Shown in pieces: positions 50,631-62,340 of a stretch of DNA of 64,000 nucleotides. Where the stretch lies: positions 5,768,565-5,832,564 of the forward strand of contig CM022671.1 of NCBI GenBank assembly GCA_012295275.1, written 5' to 3'. The stretch's first letter is position 1, and every line of letters begins with the position of its first letter. Source of the stretch: Chrysomallon squamiferum. Lineage: Eukaryota > Mollusca > Gastropoda > Neomphalida > Peltospiridae. The translations under genes and the position numbers were made by a program. Below the pieces are notes generated by a model, which was not told the origin of the DNA, did not search any database, and saw only the letters and a list, made by a program, of their open reading frames with translations.

Positions 50631-51186
50631 TAAATGAAAAAAAAATTTAAGCATCTGAAGAGAATTTATTTATTTATTTATTTTATTATTATAATTTTTT
50701 TAATTTTACAAACCTTTAAGTTTTTCTTGGAATTCATCTTCAGACATATTCTGTTTATCACTTTCAATGATAATTCCATTATATCTACAATAAATTTAAT
50801 TTTTCTTTTTACTGAAAGGATATTCAACTACCTTACCAGAATGAATGAACAAATAAATGAATGAATAAAAAATATTTTAAATACTAACTTTTATTGTGTG
50901 ATTATTACATGAACGGAAACTTGCTGCTATAAATCATGGGTTGTTCTTATCAATTACCAGCAAGGATTCTTTTTGGGTGTGTATACTTTCCGACATACAG
51001 ACTAGCACATACCACATCTTTGTCAAACAGATATGTGGAATAGTGGAATACAGATGTAGTGTTGTGTAGGAGTAAAGGCCAAGGATTTTAAACCCATTCT
51101 CAAGTTACTGATGTTTACATATATATATATATATATAAAAAATAATACACACACCTGTCTTTTCTCACTGTAAAGCTTTCAGCCAT
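47570..51186 (-). CDS. NUDT6: NUDT6-like Nudix hydrolase
   Basis: Seven minus-strand exons: 51186-51155, 50784-50714, 50115-50024, 49600-49495, 48930-48826, 48717-48515 and 47728-47570. Every junction is in phase; 255 residues (human NUDT6 is 316). The N-terminal pre-Nudix domain contains LGFDFHHAQSGYVMLTRWL, the hallmark of the NUDT6/antisense-FGF2 group. The Nudix box at residues 131-153 is complete: G, five residues, E, seven residues, REVFEETGV. Downstream, QHNYRFGCSDIYFIC and CCWME also match NUDT6. The catalytic Glu residues of REVFEE, which bind divalent metal, are present. The physiological substrate of the family is uncertain. There is no obvious mitochondrial presequence. Its start codon is 201 bases after the MTRFR stop on the same strand. 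Confidence 0.92.
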
Positions 51187-51387
51187 CTTTAACATCAACT
51201 CAGTAGTCAGAATTCAATATTCCATACAAAATCTTCCTAACTTTATCTATGTTCACATCACTTCATCATTTCTTTATCAAATGTATAATTAAAATCTTAT
51301 AACAATTCTCATGAGATCCACACATTAATTTTTCAAGTTGTTAATCAATCATTTATTTTGTTCTGTTTTAATTTAATATATATTTTT
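51187..51387 (-). promoter_or_regulatory. MTRFR 3'UTR and NUDT6 promoter squeezed into 201 bp
   Basis: Between the MTRFR stop and the NUDT6 start codon. An AATAAA at about 51347-51352 (minus strand) could end MTRFR. No TATA box is evident. Either NUDT6 has a very short TATA-less promoter overlapping the MTRFR 3'UTR, or the two are partly co-transcribed. Confidence 0.4.
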
Positions 51388-52778
51388 TTAATCGAGTCCT
51401 TCTCTCTCTTTGAAAGCTTTTTTCATCTCCAGTCTGCGTTTGTTTGTCTTCTTCTGCAGCAGTCGACTTTGTGAGTTTTCTTTCACTCTTAGTGCTAGGA
51501 AACTGTTTTCTCCGTTCAGACAAAAATCGACCTGTTCCACCAGCCTCTCTCTCGCTCGCTTACGATTTTTAACAAGCGACCGTGTTTCGTGACACTGAAA
51601 ATACAAGTAGACATCTTGTTTTTAATGTTTATTCTATCACAATTTTATTTTTGACCCATTTTATTTTATTTTCACATTAGTCTGTTTTCATGTTTATTTC
51701 TTCTGGTATGGACTTACTGATGTTTTATAAAAAAAATATTATCCAAAGATTTAAATTAATTTGTATAGATCAAAACCAACTTCTGAATTTACAACTTTCA
51801 GTTAAGGAATATTTTTAAAATATGGAAATTTAACTTTTTAAACTGTTTGTGACAAAGAGAAGATTTTGAGTTCAGTCGTAAGTTAAATGTCTCTTTATTT
51901 ACACAGTTTTTCATTCAACAATTAGTTCAAATAATTTCTAAAAGTTTAATTTGATTAGTTTGATTTTCAAAACTGATCAATTAGCCATTTTGTTTTAAAA
52001 TTGGACAGTTTTAATTTATAATATATTTAATGCTATTAATGATACACATAACTGTTTAAAACAAAAAAATTCAAATCAAAGAAATTAATTTTTAAAAATA
52101 AAATTCAATTTATAGGTTTCATTAATAATATTATCCTGAGTATCTTTTACTTTGGAATGTTACATTAGAAATTATCCACACATCTATTAGCTTTTTTCAC
52201 TTGTGTTATTGCAGACTGTGCTGCTTTGTGCTCAAGAATTAGACTCACTTTGACAGTAACTCCGGTAGGCAAGTGTTGTAACACGACACAGTTTGTTGTC
52301 TTGTTCACTGACTGACCTCCTGGTCCACTGCCTCTCACAAATGTCTCCTTCAGCTCCTCTTCTTTTATTTCTGGAAATATGTATGTTTTTTTAGACACTC
52401 CACAAATCTGAGCAGCACGAAAATTCCTGAAATAAGTTTTGTGAATATCTTCGTTATTTCTGTTCCTTGAAAACAGATAATTTACATGAGGGTTTAGAGT
52501 GTGTAAACTCCTGGTTTTGTGAATATTTCCAATGTCTGCTTTTCTTGAAAACAAATGATTTACTGTAGAGTTTATCGCATGTCCCCAGTCCTGTGTTCTC
52601 CCAAAGATGAAGTTGTGTACATGATGTTGTAACGGAGATGTTTGTGTGAAAGTTTTTGCTGTAGATGTGACCAGACAGAGATGTCGGATGCCAATCATTC
52701 CAGGATTTGCTATTCAAATCAGCAGCAGCTGATCATTTAGTTAAATTCCTTTAAACAAAAATTTAAAAATTTAAATAA

Positions 52779-52846
<68 letters not shown>

Positions 52847-52941
52847 AAAAATAATAACAAAGAAATAAAATTAAATTTAAAAAATATTACTGACTGAAAA
52901 ATATTGTTATTATTATCTTATTATTATTATTATTATTATTA

Positions 52942-53002
<61 letters not shown>

Positions 53003-53430
53003 TTAATGAATTGTGCACATGGTACTGACAGGATAAGTTACTGGGTGTGAACCACTGTATACTAATATATTTTAAAAATAATAAAATAATAATAAAATAA
53101 CTGATAATTAAAAAATACATTATAAACATTAACTAGAATTATTTGTGTGCATTACAATTAGATAATTAATTTGAAAAATAAATATTTATATTACATGTAC
53201 AAAAATCAATATTTTATTATTATTATTATTTACAAACTTGATAACTGTTTTTGTTTGTTTTGTTTTTTAAAAGAAAAGTAAAATTCCGGCATCAGTTGAA
53301 TTTTAACTTACACATTAAATCAAAATATATTATGCTGCTATTTACTGAACTATTTTATTCATGACACTGCAAAAACATAAACATTGTATTAGTCTATTAA
53401 AACAAAAAGTCAACATTTTGGTAATTTTTA

Positions 53431-53477
<47 letters not shown>

Positions 53478-53635
53478 ATTTTTCACCATTTAATTTCATT
53501 TGTGCTTTTTTTTTTGTGGGCCTTTTTTTTTCTTATTTTTAAATATATTACAGCAATGCTATCAACATTATGCCACAGTAAAGGTGTTCTTTCTTCCTTT
53601 CTTTTTTTTAATCAACTAATTTAATTTATTATTAA

Positions 53636-53696
<61 letters not shown>

Positions 53697-54244
53697 TTTA
53701 TATATCATTTAAAAAAAAAAAAAAAAAAAAAATCTAATAATGAATTTTCACGCATTGGATACAGCCAGAACACGACAGTTTAGGTAACTAACTAGTAACT
53801 AACTAATAATACAGTACCAGTGGTACAAGACTTAGTAGAAGCAGATACGACTACCAAGTGTCTGTATGATGTGTATCTTATGAAATTTTTAATTTTTATT
53901 ATTATTATTATTATTTTTTTTTTTTTTGATGCGATAATTAAAATTTACTTATATGACATTACAAAATTTTAACTTTTTGTGGGTTATCATTCACTGTTTA
54001 TTATTTATTTACGATTTATTCATTTCAGTTAGGTACAAACCGGTCTCACTCATAGAAATGTCATTGAAATCTCTTTTCCTCGCACTAAACCGGAAATGTT
54101 TCTCCTAACCGGAAGTATAATTAGAAGCAAGTAGGCTTTAAGTAGATTTTTTTTTCCTATCTCTCTCATTTAACCTAGATTTAAAATTCAAATATAAAAA
54201 TGAATGAAAGTCGTTATAATTATTTTCTTACCTGCAGCAGTCAT
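51388..54244 (-). CDS. MTRFR: MTRFR (C12orf65) mitochondrial ribosome rescue factor
   Basis: Three minus-strand exons: 54244-54232, 52709-52249 and 51594-51388, joined in phases 1 and 0; 226 residues. The GGQ motif, in RGSGPGGQSVNKTTNCVV, lies at residues about 131-149. It is followed by LPTGVTVK, then CHETRS with the junction inside that motif, and a basic C-terminal tail (KKTNKRRLEMKKAFKERE). MTRFR-type proteins lack the codon-recognition domain of normal release factors and rescue stalled mitochondrial ribosomes. The basic, hydroxylated N terminus suits a mitochondrial presequence. Residues about 54-98 contain a duplicated motif (VNHLFSR..IHKT, VNYLFSR..IHKT) not part of the known fold. 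The 13-nt first exon was chosen because it restores an in-frame ATG and has a perfect GTAAGA donor. Confidence 0.9.
52710..54231. repeat. MTRFR intron 1 with tetra- and trinucleotide runs
   Basis: (TAAA)n at 52778-52842, (TTA)n at 52917-53001, (AAT)n at 53429-53476, (TTA)n at 53637-53697 and poly-A at 53710-53731. A stretch near 53535-53585 repeats TTAAATATATTACAGCAATG and GCTATCAACATTATGC, also found at 44665-44705 in RAD51D intron 5, so it is probably a dispersed repeat. No gene was found in it. Confidence 0.7.
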
Positions 54245-54470
54245 GATTCCCGAAACATGTTCCCTGTTAACTAGAAAGAAAAACTAAATATAGAAAACCG
54301 AATAAAGGGTCATAGTTTGACATTAGCCGAGTAATCACGACTACCAAACCCCGCGTCGAGCGTCACAAGTATCAACAAGAAAGAAACAAAGCGCAGACTT
54401 CAAAGTAGCGACATTTGTTAAGTTGATTATTTTCATGAATGCACAACCAGAATAAACGTCAGACTAATGC
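54085..54470. promoter_or_regulatory. Bidirectional MTRFR-MPHOSPH9 promoter and non-coding exon 1 of MPHOSPH9
   Basis: The MTRFR start (54244, minus) and the MPHOSPH9 exon 1 donor (ATGC before GTAAGT at 54471, plus) are 226 bases apart. The interval is relatively GC-rich with CCGCGTCGAGCGTCAC and no TATA box, as expected of a bidirectional housekeeping promoter. Two ETS/GABP-type motifs, ACCGGAAAT at 54089-54097 and ACCGGAAGT at 54108-54116, lie just inside MTRFR intron 1. GABP sites are common in nuclear genes for mitochondrial proteins. MPHOSPH9 exon 1 contains only a short upstream frame. Confidence 0.55.
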
Positions 54471-54830
54471 GTAAGTTTATGATCTTCCTAATTCATTTGT
54501 TTTTTGTTGTTGTTATTGCATATTTTAATTTTTGCTTTTTTTTAAATTAATAAATTCATGTAATAAACTGAATAATCGCGATTCTTGAAAGAAGTTAACT
54601 CGGAAAATACTCGGATTTTGTTGATAGCCAACTCAGCGATTTTATTTTTAAATCAGTAAAGTTAAACTGTCAGATATGGACACTGGGGTTTATTAACTAT
54701 TTTAAAAACAGATAATCAAACTGAGTAATAATAAATATCCAAAAACATGATATGTCAACTTTAAAACTGTTTATTATCTACCTGACTACAGTAAAGGAAT
54801 CTAAATTATCAGTAAAGAAATCTGGTGATG

Positions 54831-54831
<1 letters not shown>

Positions 54832-54861
<30 letters not shown>
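54832..54861. repeat. (TG)n microsatellite
   Basis: A dinucleotide run in the first intron of MPHOSPH9. Confidence 0.9.
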
Positions 54862-55249
54862 ATAACTGATACTTTGATTTTAAAAAACATGTTTTGTAGA
54901 AAAAAAAGCAGCAAGAAAATTAGAATTTATTTTAATTTATTTTAAATTTATTTTAAAAAGTAGAAATGAGTACGTTAAAATCAAAGCACAGTCTCCATTA
55001 ATATGGCAGTGATCCCATTATGAATGTATGAATAGAAATTACAATAAACAAAACAGTTAAGCTAAGCTAAGTTAAAGGTGACTAATGTACCCTTCTAACA
55101 TCTGTCCTAAGCAGCTAAGCTACTACCAGCCATGTGTGTGTGTGTTTGTCTTGTTTACATAAAAACAATTAAAAAAGAAATTTTAACAAGACGTACTTTA
55201 TCAACACAAAGTTATCATTTTATCTGTTCTTCTTTTCAGATAGGTAAGA

Positions 55250-58200
55250 ATGGAACCAGACAATGCAGGAGGAGACAGGAAGCTGGATGATCAGAAACTG
55301 TCTCCAGTTACTAAGACAGATGAGGAGAACATGGATGACTTCTTCTCAGGAATGTCTAGAGAAAGACCAGTGACTCCTGGACAGGATTCTGATCCTGTTG
55401 AAGTCTCATCTCCACAGAAGCACACTGACAATGAAGTTGGTGATGCCAAGGTGCAGACAGAAGTGGCAACAGAAGACGATGGTTCAAAGCTGCCTGAATT
55501 AAAAGAGGATGGTCATAAAAATGATGAAGTCGTTGTAGAAAGTGAAAACAAGGCACTGATAGTTGTCACTGGACCTGATGAAAATCCAGACTTGATTGTG
55601 AGTCCTTCTGATGATCCATTGTCATCTAAACCTGCTGGAACAGAAAGTGAGACAGAATCTGAACAAGAATCAAAGGTGGATGAACAAATTTTGAGAGAAT
55701 CTAAAGATTCTGATTTGTATCAGAGTGAATCTGAGGAGGCTGAGGCATCCGTGAAGGAATTTGTGAAATCAGATGAAATCCTGAAAACATCCGAGAATGC
55801 AGACGAGCTTCTCAAGGCATCAGAAACAATCCAGGAAGGAGAAGAACACTCACAAGAACCTGAGGAGGTGGAGCTGCCAAAGGTATCATCAGAGTTAGAG
55901 GAAACCTTAGGAGAGTCAAAAGATTCTGAGTTGGAAGTTGATAAAGAGAGTAGAGACTCAGAGGAAGAGAAAGACAAAGAAGTGGATGATGACAGTGATA
56001 AAGAGAATCAGGAAGCAGCTATCAATTTTGTTCAAGATGTTTTTGAAAAGGCCACACCGATCAGCAAAGACTTTGGTGTAGAATCTGCGTCAGATCAAGA
56101 AGATCAAGAAAATGATGTGGGTGAAGAGCCTGAAGAACCAACAGTAAAAGAAGATGGTGGAGATATTTCTGATTCTGAAGTCAGTTCGGAGAATCGTGGT
56201 AAAGAGACTGTTGAAGACACAGATCATAAAGGAAGAATCACAGATATTTCAGGAGATTTCCTTGACAATAAGCATATGTCACAGTCTGAAGATGTTGTTT
56301 CAGTGGAAACTGAAGACAAAGTAGAAATGGCAAAAACAGATGAAAGTTTATTTGTAAAACAGCAAGAATTTCAGTCTTTTCCTGTGAATATAGAGGATCT
56401 AGAAGAAATCAAAGTAAAGACAGTTGATACAGACAAACACAAACCTCATTCACATCTTCCTTTGAGTGAAAATATTTACAGAATATGTGATGAAATGTCT
56501 CCCAAACTGACTCATTCTCAACTGCTAGAAGAACAAAGTAAATATATTCAGAAACCTCCAATCCCAGAACTGCAACTGAAAAGAGAAGACATTCAAAGAC
56601 ATCTGGTCAGAGGTGAAGAACAAGTGAGTGCAGCAGATGTAGAAAGAATGAAGTCTAAAGATGGACACATTCAGAGTTTGGATCAGGACTATTCATCAGC
56701 TCTGGACGACCAGACCTCCGTCAGCCATGCTTCTGCTGAAATTGTCACTGATGAAGACTGGTCTGAGAATGAAAGGAAAGACTATTCTAGAGTTAAAAAA
56801 TTACTTAAAGACAAGAGCCAGAAGGAAGGATTTGAGTCTAAATTAGACAGACAGCTACCTAGTCAGCCTCCTGCTTCTGCCTCGCTGGAATACGAGCTGA
56901 AACATCCACTTAAACCTGTCAGCAAGACAGACTCACAGGGCGAATCTTACAGTCAGACCAGCAATATCAAACTGTTTGCTAAACGATATGACATGTCAAA
57001 CAACAATGTTAGCATTGGAGGTTCGTATCTGACCTCAGAACATGACCGAGATAATGTGTATCCCAGGCCAAGGTCTCTAGTTACTGATGCTCATCAGACT
57101 GCTAGCTGGAGTCCAGGAGTTGCTGTGTCTCCACCAAGTTCTGGTCCAGTGCCTGGTTACAAGTCGTTACAAGATCAGCAGGTTTGTCAGTGTTACAGCA
57201 AATGGCAACTCAACGCATTGCAATGTTAACCTGTTTGTTATATCTTTTATTTTTCACATTATTGAGTAATAGTGATATTTAAGTTGTAACTGAGAAAACC
57301 CTCAGCTGTCATTCCATTAGCTGCTCTTATCAATTAAATTCAAGTAGGTTTTGTAAATAGACCTCCCTCTAGACAGGAAAAATATGTTACAAGTTCTTTG
57401 ATAAATCATTCTGCTTCTGAATTACAGCAGCCCACATTAACATCCCATTCAGTAATTTAGTTCATAACAAATATAATAAATAAATATGATAAATGAACAG
57501 AAATGTTTGAAGTGGTATAGAGGTGAAATACTTAAAATTATCTTTATTTGGGTGAATTTAGGAAGAGGTAAAATGTCTTCTCTCCTGCACTTATTTACTT
57601 TAAAGTGTCTGTCTTTATGTACATATTTATACATGACTAAGTGTCAGTGACACTATTCTCAAACATTTTTATATTCATGAAAAAAAAAAAAAAAACATTA
57701 AAAAAATGGCTTCATTGATCACATCAGTACTTTTATTAGTCATTTAGTGATAACATTTTTTTTTAATAGTTAATCTGCATGTTCTTGTTGGAACTAAACC
57801 AGTCTGTAAATAATCATGGAACATCTATGTCATTTTTAAAAAAATAAAATGTTTCAACATTAGTTTTGTTATTTATTAATTTAAGAAAGTTTTCGTAAAA
57901 AATTTTTAGTTAATTAATTTTATAAATAATGATAAGATTCTGAAATGAAGAATGAAAATAAATTTTTAATAATTTATACTGTATTGTTTTTGTGTTTTTT
58001 TTATAATTAACACAAACTGGACTTGCCCTAAATCATTTCATGTTTAAGAAAATTTGATAAGAAAATTAGCAATATGTTTTCATAAGTAAAGTTACTTGTT
58101 ACAAATATTATAATAATGTATTCAAAATATGTTTTCTCGTCTAAATGTTTGTGTTCTTGAATGACTTCCTCTCTTCATAATTAAGACAAGTTACCGAATC

Positions 58201-60406
58201 ACTGATACATATTTTTTCAGATGTCCTGGCTGCAGATGTTTAAGATTTTGGAGAAACAACATCGTAAGGAGTTGCAGTCACAGTATCTTGAACACCAGCG
58301 ACTGATTGAAGGTATTCAGATGCAGATGGAACAAGATCTCCTCAAGCAGCAAGAGTCACTTCATCAGAGGCTGGAAGTCCATCGTGAGCTGCTCAGTGAC
58401 TCAACATCTCCTAATGTTTACACCACTAGTAACAGACATCTTGGTTACAGGTTAGTATTAATGTTTACACCACTGGTAACAGACATCATGGTTACAGGTT
58501 AGTATTAATGTTTACACCACTGGTAACAGACACCATGGTTACAGGTTAGTTCTAATGTTTACACCACGGTTACAAGTTAGTATTAATGTTTACACAACTG
58601 GTAACAGACATGGTTACAGGTTAGTATTAATGTTTACACCACTAGTAACACACCACGGTTACAAGTTAGTATTAATGTTTACAATACTGGTAACAGACAC
58701 CATGGTTACAGGTTAGTTCTAATGTTTACACCACTGGTAACACACCACGGTTACAAGTTAGTATTAATGTTTACACAACTGGTAACAGACACCATGGTTA
58801 CAAGTTAGTATTAATGTTTACAATACTGGTAACAGACATGGTTACAGGTTAGTATTAATGTTTACAACACTGGTAACAGACACCATGGTTACAGGTTAGT
58901 ATTAATGTTTACAACACTGTTAACAGACACCACGTTTACAGGTTAGTATTAATGTTTACAACACTGGTAACAGACACCATGGTTACAAGTTAGTATTAAT
59001 GTTTACAATACTGTTAACAGACACCACGTTTACAGGTCAGTATTAATGTTTACACCATGGTTACAAGTTAGTATTAATGTTTACAACACTGGTAACAGAC
59101 ATCATGGTTACAGGTCAGTATTAATGTTTACACCACTGGTAACAGACACCATGGTTACACGTTAGTATTAATGTTCACAACACTGGTAACACACTATGGT
59201 TACAGGTTACTGTTAATGTTTACACCACTGGTAACAGACACCATGGTTACAGGTTAGTATTAATGTTTACAACACTGGTAACAGACACTATGATTACAGG
59301 TTAGTATTAATGTTCACAACACTGGTAACACACTATGGTTACAGGTTACTGTTAATGTTTACACCACTGGTAACAGACACCATGGTTACAGGTTAGTATT
59401 AATGTTTACACCACTGGTAACAGACACCATGGTTACACGTTAGTATTAATGTTCACAACACTGGTAACACACTATGGTTACAGGTTACTGTTAATGTTTA
59501 CAACACTGGAAACAGACACCATGGTTACAGGTTAGTATTAATGTTTACAACACTGGTAACAGACACTATGATTACAGGTTAGTATTAATATTTACAACAG
59601 AGGTAACACACTATGGTTACAGGTTACTGTTAATGTTTACAACACTGGTAACAAACACTACACTTACAGTTTAGTATTAATGTTTACAACACTGGTAAAA
59701 CACTATGGTTACAGGTTACTGTTAATGTTTACAACACTGGTAACAGACACTGTAGTTACAGGTTAGTCATAATGTTTACAACACTGGTAACAAACACTAC
59801 AGTTTTACAGATTAGTATTAATGTTTTGGGCTGTTTTTTATTTTTCATTATTATTTTTTTATTGAAAATATCTTTGATGAGTTCAGAACATTTCTATAAA
59901 AAGTAATAAAAACTATTCTGAGAAATGTGTATCATTTGAATGACACATATTTATCACTATTCATGGATATTTGGTTGACAAGTAACTTGTATTCTCAGAC
60001 TGTCAACAGAGGAAACCACTGGAAGAGGTTTGTTCGAGGATTCCAGTCAGAGTAGAATTCCCTCCTCCTCATTACCAATCCGCAGAGCTCTGGACAGAGA
60101 CTTTGAGTCAAGGACACCTTCACCAACTCGAGGCTACATTTCCCTGGACAGTGGGATCAATTCCAGGCCCGTGTCAAGAAAGTCACCCCAAAGAAGCCCG
60201 CCCAGAACATCTGACAGAGAGTTTGGAGGGGAGAAGATGCTGAGGGGAGGAGTATACAGCACACCTATGCCCATCTCTAGAGGGAGAAACACTTCTAAGG
60301 TAAGATTATCTTAAATTCATTTTTGTTGTAGTTCTAGTAGTCAGGTGAGTTGAAAATTTTGTTGAAAGTGGTTACACTGGGTAATCTTAATTAAGTAGAA
60401 AACTTT

Positions 60407-60480
<74 letters not shown>

Positions 60481-61131
60481 TACAGACAGATATATGCATA
60501 CTTATACCCACACATACACTCACATTACACTGACTTACTCATATACTGTGGATGAGATGAAATGATTAAATATGAATTATGCTTTATTTTATTCTTAGGT
60601 TTTATTTATTTTTTTGATGAAAAACATATTTTCATTTATTAAATTTATAAATGCAGAAATATGTTGAATTTTTAAGAGTTCACCAGTTTCATGTTTATTT
60701 CAGTCATTTTCTTCTGAAAACAGAAGTGTTAGAAAAAGTCCTCGTCCAACATCTCCTGTGACAGACGAACTGTCAGATGGACATGTGGATCAGAGTTTGG
60801 ACAGTCATCCAGGATTAGTGGACAGTCACCACAATACAGAGCGTGATGACTCTTACTTGTCAAACAGGTGTGTCACTGTCATTATTTATTTATTTAGTGA
60901 TTTATTTATTTATTTAATTATTTCGTTATTTATATAGTTATTTATTTATGTATTTATTTGTATTATGTATTTAATATTTATTTATTTATTTAAGTATTTA
61001 GTTATTTACTTATTTATATATTATTTATTTATTTTTGTTTTATTTTTATTTATATTTTTGTGTATTTATTTATTTATTTATGTATTTTATTGATTTATTT
61101 ATTTTTGTTTTTTATTTTTTAATTAAATTTT

Positions 61132-61178
<47 letters not shown>

Positions 61179-61937
61179 TTTTAATTATATTTTTATTTAC
61201 TTACTTGCTTATGTATTTAAAAAATATTTTGCTTAACTGATGTAATCATTCATTTGTTTTTTGTTTTGACAACTACACATGCGTTCTGTATTATTTCATT
61301 TTTTTCTGTAGTACATAAAATGTAGTCCAGTATGTTAATATTTCACTAAAGAGATGTGTTACCTGTTACAGCTCCAAGTTACGAGAGAAGCACATCAGAG
61401 CAATGTCTGACCTCAGGTCATACTATGAGTCCGAGATTCAGGACTTGAGAGACGCCCTGGCAGTGGCCAGTCCAGTGAGAGAGACGGTCAAAGAGAGAAT
61501 ATTGCAGGAAGAAAACCAGGAACTGAAACAGAGGTGTGACGATTTAGTGGAACAGGTGCATGCCACTAGAATGTAAGTATTTGTTTTCTCACAGATATTT
61601 TTTAACTTAAAATTAAATTCCTTTTACAATGAAAAAGAGTATTTAAAATTGGGAATTCTGAAAAATTAAACCAAATAAAAGAATGATAAGATTGTGATAT
61701 CAAGAATTTAATTATTTTTGAAAAATTTTTAAATTATTTTTGTCATTTAGACCAAGCTCTATTCTTGTTATTCAACAAATGCCTCTTCAGTATAGTTAAT
61801 CAAGATAAATATTCAGAAATTTTGATTGTTATTATGAAATTAACATATTTGTTTGTTGGTTGAAAGAATGCAGAAAAATGTTTTTTTCTATATATGCATT
61901 TTGTTTATTTATTATTTTTATTTATTTATTTACTTTT

Positions 61938-61986
<49 letters not shown>

Positions 61987-62296
61987 TATTTATTTATTTA
62001 TTTATTGATTGATTGATTTTACAGTCATAATCGTGAACTGGAACAGAAAATCCATGGATTAGAAATTCGTGCTGTAAGTTTATACAACATAATTAAATAT
62101 ATATATATAATTCTTTTTTTTCACTACAATTAATTTTGTTGTTTTCATCATTATAATTATTATTATTATTTTCATCACTGTCATTATTATTATCATCATA
62201 ATTATTGTTTTTATCATTTTGATAGTTATCATCATCATCATTATTACTATTATTATTATTATTATTATTTAATATATTTATTTTTGTTATTATTAC

Positions 62297-62340
<44 letters not shown>

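Noticed and set aside
55356-55977. Minus-strand frames over the first MPHOSPH9 coding exon
   Set aside because: Ser- and Leu-rich shadows of an acidic coding exon, with no supporting signals.
58451-59815. CRISPR-like array
   Set aside because: Units are contiguous tandem repeats without unique spacers, in a eukaryotic intron.
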